Source: an uncultured Oscillibacter sp. | GTDB lineage: Bacteria; Bacillota; Clostridia; Oscillospirales; Oscillospiraceae | Assembly: GCA_910589315.1 (NCBI GenBank) | Contig: CAJUTB010000024.1 | Span: 1-40,434, forward strand | DNA length: 40,434 nucleotides | Direction: 5' to 3' | Part shown: piece by piece, positions 1 through 7,005 of the stretch | How positions within the stretch are numbered: the first letter of the stretch is position 1 | Layout of the letters: each line of letters opens with the position of its first letter | The notes under the pieces: generated by a model | What the model was told of the DNA's origin: nothing | Seen by the model: only the letters and a program-made list of their open reading frames with translations | The model's database searches: none | Translations under genes and position numbers: made by a program

Positions 1-743
1 CGGAGTATATCTGCGAGTGCACCGGCCAGCACCTGGAAAAGAGCAAGTGCGAAGGTCACATCAAGGCCGGCGCAAAGCACGTCATCATGGGCGCGCCCTC
101 CAAGGATGATACCCCGATGTTCGTCATGGGTGTCAACAACCACAAGTATACCTCGGATATGACCTACGTGTCCAACGCCTCCTGCACCACCAACTGCCTC
201 GCCCCCATCGCAAAGGTTCTGAATGAGAATTTCGGCATTGTCGAGGGTCTGATGACCACCGTACACTCCGTCACCCCCACCCAGAAGCTGTTGGACGGCG
301 CGTCCATGAAGGATTGGCGCGGCGGTCGTGCGGCCACCGGCAACATCATTCCTTCTTCCACCGGCGCGGCCAAGGCTGTGGGCAAGGTCATCCCTGAGCT
401 GAACGGCAAGCTCACCGGCATCTCCATGCGCGTTCCCACCCTGGACGTTTCCGTGGTGGACCTGACCGTGAAGCTGGAGAAGCCCGCCACCTATGAGGAT
501 ATCTGCAAGGCGATGAAGGCCGCTTCCGAAGGCGAGCTGAAAGGCGTTCTGGGCTACACGGACGAGGACGTGGTGTCCTCCGACTTCTTGGGCTGCCCCC
601 TCACCTCCATCTTCGACAAAAAGGCCGGCCTGTCCCTGACCGACAACTTTGCAAAGGTTGTTTCCTGGTACGACAACGAGTGCGGCTATGCCAACAAGAT
701 GGTCGAGCTGATTGCTTATATGTTCTCTGTGGACAACAAGTAA
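1..743 (+). CDS. gap: Glyceraldehyde-3-phosphate dehydrogenase, 5'-truncated by window edge
   Basis: Glycolytic enzyme oxidising glyceraldehyde-3-phosphate to 1,3-bisphosphoglycerate with NAD+, cytosolic. The frame is open from base 3, so the gene starts before the window; the visible 246 codons cover the end of the NAD-binding domain and the whole catalytic domain. The family active-site block NASCTTNCLAP is present, with the catalytic Cys encoded at 183-185, followed by the TTVHSVT and WRGGRAATGNIIPSSTGAAK phosphate-binding segments and the conserved C-terminal WYDNECGYANKMVEL. The N-terminal Rossmann motif cannot be seen. It ends 27 bp before a strong terminator, so it is the last gene of its transcript. 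Confidence 0.97.
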   Translation, partial: EYICECTGQHLEKSKCEGHIKAGAKHVIMGAPSKDDTPMFVMGVNNHKYTSDMTYVSNASCTTNCLAPIAKVLNENFGIVEGLMTTVHSVTPTQKLLDGASMKDWRGGRAATGNIIPSSTGAAKAVGKVIPELNGKLTGISMRVPTLDVSVVDLTVKLEKPATYEDICKAMKAASEGELKGVLGYTDEDVVSSDFLGCPLTSIFDKKAGLSLTDNFAKVVSWYDNECGYANKMVELIAYMFSVDNK

Positions 744-770
744 GAATTTCTGTTTCTGAAAAGAAAACGG

Positions 771-801
771 CCCGCCGGATGAAACATCCGGCGGGTTTTT
801 T
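771..801 (+). terminator. Rho-independent terminator of gap
   Basis: An 11-bp perfect GC-rich stem (771-781 with 785-795), loop AAA, then six T residues. The loop-proximal sequence is nearly the same as in the terminator at 1571-1603. Confidence 0.95.
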
Positions 802-857
802 GTCTGCCCAGCTGCGCCTGGGACGGATTTTGTGGAGCGGACAGGCAGAAAAAAGCC

Positions 858-886
858 TTGCAATCGGGAGGAAGATGGGGTAAAAT
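858..886 (+). promoter_or_regulatory. Sigma-A-type promoter, TTGCAA-17-TAAAAT
   Basis: -35 TTGCAA at 858-863, 17-bp spacer, -10 TAAAAT at 881-886. Predicted start near 893. It would drive the candidate RNA at 893-1105 and, by read-through, the gene at 1193. Confidence 0.55.
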
Positions 887-892
887 AACAGA

Positions 893-1105
893 GGAAACAC
901 AATTGCGGCAGGCTGCGGAGTGCCGCTAACACGCCGCAGCCCTGTACGAGTGGAATAAGCACTCAGCACAGCAATTTTAGAATTGCACCACGGGATTATT
1001 ATACCCATTTCCGCCGGCGTTTTCAAGGGTGGAATTTGGGTGTTTAAGTTGTGCGTTCGCTTTTTGAGGGCGGTGTTGAGTTTGTGAAGCGCAACGCCGT
1101 TTTTT
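893..1105 (+). ncRNA. Candidate small RNA or terminator-controlled leader, family unknown
   Basis: A stretch of about 210 nt between a plausible promoter and a hairpin with six T (1069-1105), with no convincing ORF. It has several potential hairpins: CAGGCTGCGG around 909-918 pairs with a CCGCAGCCCTG block near 935-945, GCAATT pairs with AATTGC across TTAG near 980, and ACCCATTTCC near 1002 can pair with GGAATTTGGGT near 1031. The length suits a 6S-like RNA or a riboswitch-type leader for the gene at 1193, but I recognise no diagnostic motif of either. Boundaries are inferred from promoter and terminator only. Confidence 0.4.
1069..1105 (+). terminator. Terminator-like hairpin upstream of the 1193 gene
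   Basis: GGC/GCC and GTTG/CAAC form an interrupted stem (1069-1078 with 92-98 of the next block), followed by T6 at 1100-1105. The stem has a 3-nt bulge, so it is weaker than the neighbouring terminators. It may end the upstream RNA or attenuate the gene at 1193. Confidence 0.5.
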
Positions 1106-1192
1106 GTGTTTCCGGAACGGACCCCGGGCGGGGAGGGGGGAGGCCCTGCCCGGGAGTATCCGCCGGAATCAGGACTTGAGGAGGAACGCAAA

Positions 1193-1549
1193 ATGTCGGG
1201 TATGAAAACCGAGCACATGAATTTTCGGACCAGAAAGACCATGGACCAGATCCGGGACGGCATCCGGCGAGCGGCTGCCGCGGAACGGGCGGACCTGCTG
1301 GCTCTGGACGGCGACCCTTTAGGCGGTGTGAACCAGCCGGAAATTGCCGTCCTGCTGGACGGAGTTCACCCGCTGAACCGTTCGCGCCGCTGGGGCGTAC
1401 AGGTGTATGTGACGGAACTGGGACAGGAACGGGGGGTGGAACTTGTGGCCCTCGGAGAAGGAACCTGGGCTAGAGCTCTGCACCAGGGCGGTTACAGCCT
1501 GGGCTTGAGCAAAAAGCACTGGGAGAAAATTGCAGGCGGTCTGCGCTGA
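1193..1549 (+). CDS. Hypothetical protein, 118 aa
   Basis: I do not recognise this protein. The ATG at 1193 is chosen because a GAGGAGGA ribosome binding site lies about 8 nt upstream; the longer in-frame ORF from 1106 starts inside a GC-rich untranslated stretch. The product is basic and soluble, with no signal peptide or membrane segment, an N-terminal amphipathic helix-like part (RTRKTMDQIRDGIRRAAAAER) and a beta-rich middle. It stands alone between a terminator-like hairpin and its own terminator at 1571-1603, so it appears to be monocistronic. Confidence 0.7.
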   Translation: MSGMKTEHMNFRTRKTMDQIRDGIRRAAAAERADLLALDGDPLGGVNQPEIAVLLDGVHPLNRSRRWGVQVYVTELGQERGVELVALGEGTWARALHQGGYSLGLSKKHWEKIAGGLR

Positions 1550-1570
1550 GGGATGAAACAGGCCGAAAAA

Positions 1571-1603
1571 TCCTGCCGGATGAAATATCCGGCGGGATTT
1601 TTT
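1571..1603 (+). terminator. Rho-independent terminator of the 1193 gene
   Basis: TCCTGCCGGAT at 1571-1581 pairs with ATCCGGCGGGA at 1587-1597, with one G-U type mismatch, followed by six T. Nearly the same core (GCCGGATGAAA then ATCCGGCGGG) occurs in the gap terminator. Confidence 0.93.
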
Positions 1604-1656
1604 GCGGTACTGGAGAAAATTTCACAAAAATTTTGTTTCCATTCGGGAAAGAAGGA

Positions 1657-1685
1657 TTGTAAAGCGGGGAAAGGTGTGGTATACT
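1657..1685 (+). promoter_or_regulatory. Promoter of the SRP RNA gene, TTGTAA-17-TATACT
   Basis: -35 TTGTAA at 1657-1662, exactly 17 bp spacer, -10 TATACT at 1680-1685 preceded by TG (extended -10). The predicted start at about 1691-1692 coincides with the 5' end of the closing helix of the SRP RNA. Confidence 0.88.
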
Positions 1686-1690
1686 ACAAC

Positions 1691-1831
1691 AAGTCCTCCG
1701 TGGACAGCTGCGGAGCCGGTCTCGCGCAATGGATGCCCGCGAACCATGTCAGGCGGGGAACCGAGCAGCATTAAGCGGGAATTTCCATGTGCCGCGAGGC
1801 AACCGGTTCCGTGGCTGCCCCCGGAGGACTT
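1691..1831 (+). ncRNA. ffs: Signal recognition particle RNA (4.5S-like)
   Basis: RNA scaffold of the signal recognition particle, binding Ffh to target nascent membrane proteins. The domain IV hallmark is present at about 1743-1773: ATGTCAGG, CGG, a GGAA tetraloop, CCG, then AGCAGCAT, which forms the Ffh-binding symmetric and asymmetric loops. The flanks fold into one long rod: AAGTCCTCCG (1691-1700) pairs perfectly with CGGAGGACTT (1822-1831), and inner helices GGAGCCGGT/ACCGGTTCC, CTCGCG/CGCGAG, ATGGA/TCCAT and CCCGC/GCGGG follow in order. There is no room for an Alu domain, so it is the short type with an extended closing stem. The location just upstream of dnaX is common in Firmicutes. 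Confidence 0.93.
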
Positions 1832-1855
1832 CCTTTTCTTTCGCGAAAGAAAAGG
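1832..1855 (+). repeat. Perfect palindrome after the SRP RNA
   Basis: CCTTTTCTTTCG is followed directly by its complement CGAAAGAAAAGG, giving a 24-bp perfect inverted repeat immediately 3' of the SRP RNA. It lacks a clean T tract, so it may be a processing or weak termination element, or a dispersed repeat. More A/G-rich sequence (GGAAGCAAAAGAAAGC) follows. Confidence 0.6.
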
Positions 1856-2046
1856 AAGCAAAAGAAAGCTGACACGCCGCGGCTTCCGGCGGTTGCAGAA
1901 CCTTTCTGCGCCGGACGCTTTTTACGGACGGCTTTCTTTTTCGTTTTTTACGACGCCCTTTTCGGAAGGACGCGCCAGTCAGAGATCCGGCAGATTATCC
2001 CAATCGGGCGGAGAGAAGGCCGCCGGAAACCGGAAGAACATCGAGT

Positions 2047-2239
2047 ATGTATACTTTGTGGTCGTCGGGCTGGTTATGGCGGCAAACCCCAAACTTTTTT
2101 TGATATCACGGAAAGCTGGAAAAGCAACGCCGAAAGGGAACCGTCTGACCTTTACCGCATCAGTACGCGGCTGGGGGGCATCCTGTTCCTGCTGGTGGGC
2201 GTTGCGGGAATGATTGTGCTTGGTGTGCTGGGCTGGTAA
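2047..2239 (+). pseudogene. Frameshifted small membrane protein gene (DUF6199-like)
   Basis: Two reading frames join at a run of seven T (2095-2101) to give a coherent small membrane protein. The upstream frame reads YVYFVVVGLVMAANPKLF and the downstream frame reads FDITESWKSNAEREPSDLY, then RISTRLGGILFLLVGVAGM before the stop. Hydrophobic segment, P-K-L-F, T-E-S-W, E-P-S-D-L-Y and a second hydrophobic segment resemble DUF6199-type proteins as I remember them. The best-placed ATG (2047, with GGAAGA about 8 nt upstream) is in yet another frame. One missing T would explain the main break. It could be a decayed gene, a sequencing error in the homopolymer, or a -1 slippage site. No intact ORF covers it. 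Confidence 0.5.
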
Positions 2240-2341
2240 ATTCCCAAGGCGGTATGTGAGAATGTACATGGTATCCGGGGTTCAGGCCGCGGAAACACGC
2301 TCCCGAGACGGGAGCTTTCGGAAGGGAGCGGAGGCGGTTTC

Positions 2342-4054
2342 ATGTATCAGGCGTTGTATCGGAAGTGGCGGCCCAGGACTTTCGCGGACGTTATCGGGCA
2401 GTCCCACATTACGGAAACTCTCCGGCGGCAGGTGGCCGAGGGCCGTACCTCCCATGCCTATTTGTTTACCGGAACCCGCGGCACCGGTAAGACTACCTGT
2501 GCCAAGATTTTGGCCAAGGCTGTCAACTGCGAGCGTTCAGTGGACGGAGATCCCTGCGGCCAATGCCCCGCCTGTCTGGGGATTGACAGCGGTAATTTTC
2601 TGGACGTTCTGGAACTGGACGCCGCCTCCAACAACGGCGTCGATCAGGTCCGCGCCCTCCGGGACGACGCCGTTTACGCCCCCGCCAACGTGCGGAAGCG
2701 GGTTTACATCGTGGACGAGGTGCATATGCTCTCCACCGCCGCGTTTAACGCCCTGCTGAAAATCCTGGAGGAGCCGCCGGAACATTTGATGTTTATTTTG
2801 GCCACCACCGAGCTTCATAAGGTCCCGGCTACGATTCTCTCCCGCTGCCAGCGGTTTTCCTTCCGGCGGATTCAGCCTCAGGACATTGCAAAGCGTCTTT
2901 CCTACGTGGCGGAACGGGAAAACCTGCCCCTTACCCCCGACGGCGCGGAACTGCTGAGCCGTTTGGCCGACGGCGCGCTTCGGGACGCCCTCAGCCTCCT
3001 GGACCAGTGCGCCGCGGCGGGCGGAACCATTGACAGTCATGCGGTTTTGGACGTTCTTGGTCTTGCGGGCAACCTGCAAACCGTCCGGATGATGGAGCGG
3101 ATTCTGGACCGCAATGCCGCGGAAGCCTTGCAGCTCTTAGGGGAGCTGTATACCGGCGGTAAGGACATGGGCGCGGTGCTTTCGGAGCTTTCGACCCTCA
3201 CCCGCGACCTGCTTCTGCGGCAGATTGCCCCGGCGGGGGGCCTGCTCTCCGGCGGCTATGACGAAAAAACCCTGGACCGCTTAGGCAGAGGCGTGCCAAA
3301 CAGCCGCTTTCTGCATTTGGCCTCCACGCTGCAAAGGGCGGCGGCGGAGCTGTACGCCAGCGCGAACCGCCGGACGGATACGGAGCTGTGCATTCTGCGC
3401 CTGTGTGACGAAAGTCTTTCCGGCGATCTGACGGCTCTGGAAGCCCGCGTCCGCCGTTTGGAGGAAGAAGGCGTCGCGGTAAGACCTGCGCCTGCGCCGG
3501 GAAAGGCGTCTGCGAAACCGGAAGAATCCGCCCCGCGCCCTGTGCCCAAGGTTCCCCCTGAGCAGGACGCGCCCCCCTGGGACGAACCGCCGCTGCCGGA
3601 AGAACCGCCGCTGCCGGAGGAACCCGGCGAACGGATCTGCGGCATGGAGGAGCCGCCTTCGCCGGAACCCGCTCCGGTGCCCAGGGCGGACAAGCCCCCG
3701 AACGCAAATCCCACGCCGAAGGCACCCGCCGCGGACAGCGGCTGGTGGCGTGCGCTGTCGGAGAACTGCAAGGGCCGCCTGCCACCCATGTACCGGGCGT
3801 TTTTGGATATGTGTACCGGTACGCTGGAAGGAGATTTGCTGACGGTCTATGCCCCCGACGATATCACCATTGGACGTCTGGACAACGACCGGGTGAGAAA
3901 CGCGCTCCTGGAAGAAGCGGAAAAAACCCTGCAAATGCCGGTACGTCTGGCGTACCGCGTAGGCGACCCGCCGAAGACAAATCCGGCGGAGAATTTGCAG
4001 AACCTGATAAAATTCAGCAGTCAACACAGCGACATTGTAGAAATCAAACAATAA
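2342..4054 (+). CDS. dnaX: DNA polymerase III subunit gamma/tau
   Basis: Clamp-loader ATPase that assembles the sliding clamp and tethers polymerase III at the replication fork. Of 570 residues, the N-terminal AAA+ module has Walker A GTRGTGKT at 44-51, the four-cysteine zinc module (C63, C72, C75, C78), the DEVH Walker B box at 125-128 and the sensor-1 segment ATTELHKVPATILSRCQRF. The lid and collar domains follow to about residue 365, then a Pro/Glu-rich low-complexity linker (about 380-460) and a conserved C-terminal tau-like domain. Length is typical for Firmicutes. The start is preceded by a GGGAGCGGAGG site. It lies in the usual ffs-dnaX-ybaB order. Confidence 0.97.
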   Translation: MYQALYRKWRPRTFADVIGQSHITETLRRQVAEGRTSHAYLFTGTRGTGKTTCAKILAKAVNCERSVDGDPCGQCPACLGIDSGNFLDVLELDAASNNGVDQVRALRDDAVYAPANVRKRVYIVDEVHMLSTAAFNALLKILEEPPEHLMFILATTELHKVPATILSRCQRFSFRRIQPQDIAKRLSYVAERENLPLTPDGAELLSRLADGALRDALSLLDQCAAAGGTIDSHAVLDVLGLAGNLQTVRMMERILDRNAAEALQLLGELYTGGKDMGAVLSELSTLTRDLLLRQIAPAGGLLSGGYDEKTLDRLGRGVPNSRFLHLASTLQRAAAELYASANRRTDTELCILRLCDESLSGDLTALEARVRRLEEEGVAVRPAPAPGKASAKPEESAPRPVPKVPPEQDAPPWDEPPLPEEPPLPEEPGERICGMEEPPSPEPAPVPRADKPPNANPTPKAPAADSGWWRALSENCKGRLPPMYRAFLDMCTGTLEGDLLTVYAPDDITIGRLDNDRVRNALLEEAEKTLQMPVRLAYRVGDPPKTNPAENLQNLIKFSSQHSDIVEIKQ

Positions 4055-4073
4055 TTGGAAGGAGCACAAGAGT

Positions 4074-4442
4074 ATGGGATACAGCGCCCGCCGCGGCTTT
4101 AGCAGCGGCAGTATGAAACCTACCGGCGCGCAGCGTCAGGCGGAGGTACAGCAGAAGATTGCCCAGATGCAGGAGGCTATGACCGCCGCACAGGACGCGG
4201 TGGAGGACCGGAGCTTTACCGCCAGCGCCGGCGGAGGGGCCGTGTCGGCCGTAGTGAACGGAAAAAAGGAAGTGCTTTCCCTCACCATCCAGCCGGAGGC
4301 CGTGGACCCGGAGGATGTGGAGATGCTTCAGGATCTGGTGGTCTCCGCAGTGAACGAGGCGTTGCGGCAGGCGGGGGATGCGATGGAACAGGCGATTTCC
4401 GGCGCGACTGGAGGCATCGACCTGAGCGGCTTCGGCTTTTGA
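4074..4442 (+). CDS. ybaB: YbaB/EbfC family nucleoid-associated protein
   Basis: Small dimeric DNA-binding protein of the YbaB/EbfC family, thought to act on nucleoid organisation. The 122 residues show the family layout: an N-terminal helix rich in Gln (RQAEVQQKIAQMQEAM), the central strand pattern VSAVVNGKKEVLSLTIQPE and the C-terminal helix DLVVSAVNEALRQAGDAM. A good AAGGAG site precedes the ATG. It is 19 bp downstream of dnaX and clearly in the same operon. The recR gene that usually follows ybaB is not present here; a terminator and an unrelated lipoprotein gene follow instead. Confidence 0.95.
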   Translation: MGYSARRGFSSGSMKPTGAQRQAEVQQKIAQMQEAMTAAQDAVEDRSFTASAGGGAVSAVVNGKKEVLSLTIQPEAVDPEDVEMLQDLVVSAVNEALRQAGDAMEQAISGATGGIDLSGFGF

Positions 4443-4453
4443 GCAAAACAGCG

Positions 4454-4486
4454 GGGTTCGGAACCGTCCGGGTTCCGAACCCGTTT
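4454..4486 (+). terminator. Rho-independent terminator after ybaB
   Basis: A 12-bp perfect stem GGGTTCGGAACC (4454-4465) with GGTTCCGAACCC (4471-4482), loop GTCCG, followed by GTTTT. It closes the ffs-dnaX-ybaB region. Confidence 0.9.
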
Positions 4487-4526
4487 TCATATCCCCGAAC
4501 CGGGAATTTCAGATAGGAGATCACCG

Positions 4527-6383
4527 ATGAAACAAAGAATTTTCGCGGCGTTACTGGCCTGCGCGCTCCTGACCGGCTGCGGCGCCGTGCGGACGGCCCC
4601 TGTGGTGATGGCGTCCACGGAAGAAGACGGCCGCGTCCGGCTGGCCTATGTGCCCCTGGACGACCGCCCGGACAATGTGTCGCGGGTGGTTTATCTGGCG
4701 GAATCCCTTGACTACCGGCTGGTAATGCCGGAGGAAAATCTTTACAAGACCCGGTTAGATCACCAGCCCGCTCCGGAGGGACGGCAGTGCGGCGACCCGT
4801 GGCTGCTGTATCAATGGGTATTGGAGCAGGAGGCGGAGGGTTGTGACCGCTACATTTTGTCGCTGGACCAGCTTTTGTCCGGAGGGCTGGTCAATTCCCG
4901 CTGCGAGAGCAGTCAGGTCATTATCAAGCCGGACGGAGAAACCGTTTCCGTCACCCATTTTTTGACGGAATTGCTGCTGAACCTTGCCGCCGACCCCAAC
5001 AATCAGGTCTGGCTGCTGGAAAGCGTTATGCGCCTGGCCCCGACGGTGGGCTATGGGGGCGGCACGCTGGAAGACTACAACTCCATACGCGCCTTCGGCA
5101 TGGAGCCGCGGAAAACGCTTGCCGGCGATGCGTTGAATATTCCCAATATCGTCCAAAACTACTGGCTGGACCCAGCGGGGGAAAATCTTTACGACAAACA
5201 GTACGCCCAAGAGCCGGATTCCATTTCCTTTGAAGCCCTTGCGCAAAACATGGAGGCGCGGGAACGAAAGCTGACACTTTCCGGCCAGACGCAGGACATC
5301 CTGTCCGGCCCGGGCTACTTGAATTCCCAGCAGGTGAATTTTGACAACTTTCATCTCCTGATTGGCATTGACGATTCTTCGGCGGAGGAGTGCATCCAGA
5401 AGAACGAAATTGCCTTTCTGCGACAAAACCTGCGGACGGACGCGAATGGAAAGCCGCTGGACTGGCTGCTGTCCGGCGTGGATGATCTGGCGTTTAAGGC
5501 CGTCGCCCGGATGTATCTGGACGAAACCGGCTGGCAGGGCGCAAAGGCGTCTGTGCGCTACTTCGGCGGTTCGGAAAACGAACCGGCCTGCGCCTATGAC
5601 TTTCAGCCTTTGACGGAAATCATGGAGGAACATTTTGCGTTCTTTGATTTGACGGAGGACGCAGACGCGGCGGCGGTGGACATTCTGGTTTTGACCCAGC
5701 CCGCCGATGAGACCAAAAAGGAAACCTACTATCAGCAGCTCATTCAGGACCTTCAGTCGTGCCGGGAGGCTCACCGGCCCGTCGTGCTGATCGACGCCGG
5801 AAACGGCCTGTACGGCACGGCCTTTCACGACGCGCTGGTTAAAAAAACTGAGCTGGGTTATCTGATCAGCTACGCGGGGTTCCTGGACATGGCCATCGTT
5901 ACCGGCACGGCCTTGAGCCATGGCGCGGCGCGTTTGGCGGTTTTGCAGCAGGGCGGCGGAAACAACGGGATGGAATACTATTTTGCAAAAACCCTGGCGG
6001 ACAGTGTGATTAAAGATTTCTGCTATAAAAACATCGTCCGCAACGACATTTTGACGTATGTTCGGAACGATCTGGGAGGCAATCCTGACAACTTCTGGAA
6101 TCCTCCTATCCAGGACCGGCTTGCGCCGGAGGCCCGCCTGCACAGTCTCATGGAGGCCGCAACGCCGGAGGTTGTAAAAAACCTGGAGCGGAGTAATCTT
6201 CTAACATCGCTGAAACCGGACGGCCATTCCGGACAGCCCGCCTGGGAAGAACGGGGCTGGGGCGGTATCCTCCTGTCCGACTACCATTTCCCGTGGGACC
6301 GGGCATTTGAGATGGATATGGAAATCCGCCTGGGCGCGTTTACAGAACCCCATAAAAATGTTTTGGGCATTTATTACCAATAA
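4527..6383 (+). CDS. DUF4127 family lipoprotein
   Basis: Predicted surface lipoprotein of 618 residues. The N-terminus has a short charged start, a hydrophobic stretch and a lipobox LLTGC with the lipidated Cys at position 18, so it should be anchored outside the membrane. The mature part begins with RLAYVPLDDRPDNVSRVVYLA, the signature start of DUF4127 proteins, whose biochemical function is unknown. Further conserved-looking blocks are LSLDQLLSGGLVNSR near residue 115 and LLIGIDDSSAEE near 275. A TAGGAG site precedes the ATG. It has no obvious partner: the next gene has its own promoter. Confidence 0.88.
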   Translation: MKQRIFAALLACALLTGCGAVRTAPVVMASTEEDGRVRLAYVPLDDRPDNVSRVVYLAESLDYRLVMPEENLYKTRLDHQPAPEGRQCGDPWLLYQWVLEQEAEGCDRYILSLDQLLSGGLVNSRCESSQVIIKPDGETVSVTHFLTELLLNLAADPNNQVWLLESVMRLAPTVGYGGGTLEDYNSIRAFGMEPRKTLAGDALNIPNIVQNYWLDPAGENLYDKQYAQEPDSISFEALAQNMEARERKLTLSGQTQDILSGPGYLNSQQVNFDNFHLLIGIDDSSAEECIQKNEIAFLRQNLRTDANGKPLDWLLSGVDDLAFKAVARMYLDETGWQGAKASVRYFGGSENEPACAYDFQPLTEIMEEHFAFFDLTEDADAAAVDILVLTQPADETKKETYYQQLIQDLQSCREAHRPVVLIDAGNGLYGTAFHDALVKKTELGYLISYAGFLDMAIVTGTALSHGAARLAVLQQGGGNNGMEYYFAKTLADSVIKDFCYKNIVRNDILTYVRNDLGGNPDNFWNPPIQDRLAPEARLHSLMEAATPEVVKNLERSNLLTSLKPDGHSGQPAWEERGWGGILLSDYHFPWDRAFEMDMEIRLGAFTEPHKNVLGIYYQ

Positions 6384-6431
6384 TTCGGGGATTTTTTGGA
6401 AGAATGAACGCCGGTATGGAAGGAAATCCCC

Positions 6432-6460
6432 TTGGCGAAACGGCGAAACCCTGGTATACT
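6432..6460 (+). promoter_or_regulatory. Sigma-A promoter of the thioesterase gene
   Basis: TTGGCG at 6432-6437, 17-bp spacer, TATACT at 6455-6460 preceded by TGG (extended -10). It starts about 50 nt upstream of the ATG at 6512. Confidence 0.82.
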
Positions 6461-6511
6461 GGATACAGGCTGAAATTTATACGGAAACAATTGAAAGGGG
6501 ATGGGAGTTTC

Positions 6512-6949
6512 ATGGATCAGAAACAGGCGTGGCGCAAGCTGGTGGAGGAAAAATCCGCCCACTACCTGAACCTGGGCGACGGCGGCTTCGACGAAAAAAT
6601 GAAGGCGCGGCTGGTTCGCTGCGACTACGAGGAACAGAGCGTCACCTATGGCTTTGAAACGCAGAAATGGCAGATTAACGAAAAGGGCGGCATTCACGGC
6701 GGCGCGATTCTGGGAATGTTCGACACCGCTTTTGGCGTTGTGGCGAATTTTACCGCCGGGCCAAACGAAGCCACTACTACGGATATGACCGTTTCGTTTA
6801 TCCGGGGCGTGGAATTCGGGATGCGGGTGGAGCTGAAGGTCTATATTGTCAAGGCTGGCCGGAGTCTGATTCGCCAGAGAGGCGAGCTGACAGATGCGGA
6901 GACTGGAAAGCTGCTGGCGATTGCCAGCGGAAGCTGGATGCCGCTGTAA
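6512..6949 (+). CDS. PaaI-type hotdog-fold thioesterase
   Basis: Likely acyl-CoA thioesterase, cytosolic; the natural acyl group cannot be told from sequence. The 145 residues fit a single hotdog domain. The family block GGIHGGAILGMFDTAFG (about residues 56-72) carries the helix-capping HGG motif, and TTDMTVSFIRG is the following central strand. The ATG at 6512 is chosen over the upstream in-frame ATG at 6404 because it has a GAAAGGGG site and lies downstream of a strong promoter; the longer form would start before the transcript does. Monocistronic, ending in a terminator. Confidence 0.9.
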   Translation: MDQKQAWRKLVEEKSAHYLNLGDGGFDEKMKARLVRCDYEEQSVTYGFETQKWQINEKGGIHGGAILGMFDTAFGVVANFTAGPNEATTTDMTVSFIRGVEFGMRVELKVYIVKAGRSLIRQRGELTDAETGKLLAIASGSWMPL

Positions 6950-6977
6950 CCGCGTTTCACCGCAGGCCGAAAAGACG

Positions 6978-7003
6978 AGGGGACGGCTTTGCCGTCCCCT
7001 TTT
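6978..7003 (+). terminator. Rho-independent terminator, convergent with spoIVB
   Basis: AGGGGACGGC (6978-6987) and GCCGTCCCCT (6991-7000) form a perfect 10-bp stem with a TTT loop and a T4 tail. The AAAAG on the 5' side also gives a short T run on the minus strand, so it may work for both converging genes. Confidence 0.9.
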
Positions 7004-7005
7004 CA

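Noticed and set aside
4755..6143. Minus-strand ORF of 462 codons opposite the DUF4127 gene
   Set aside because: Shadow frame with low-complexity basic composition and no RBS.
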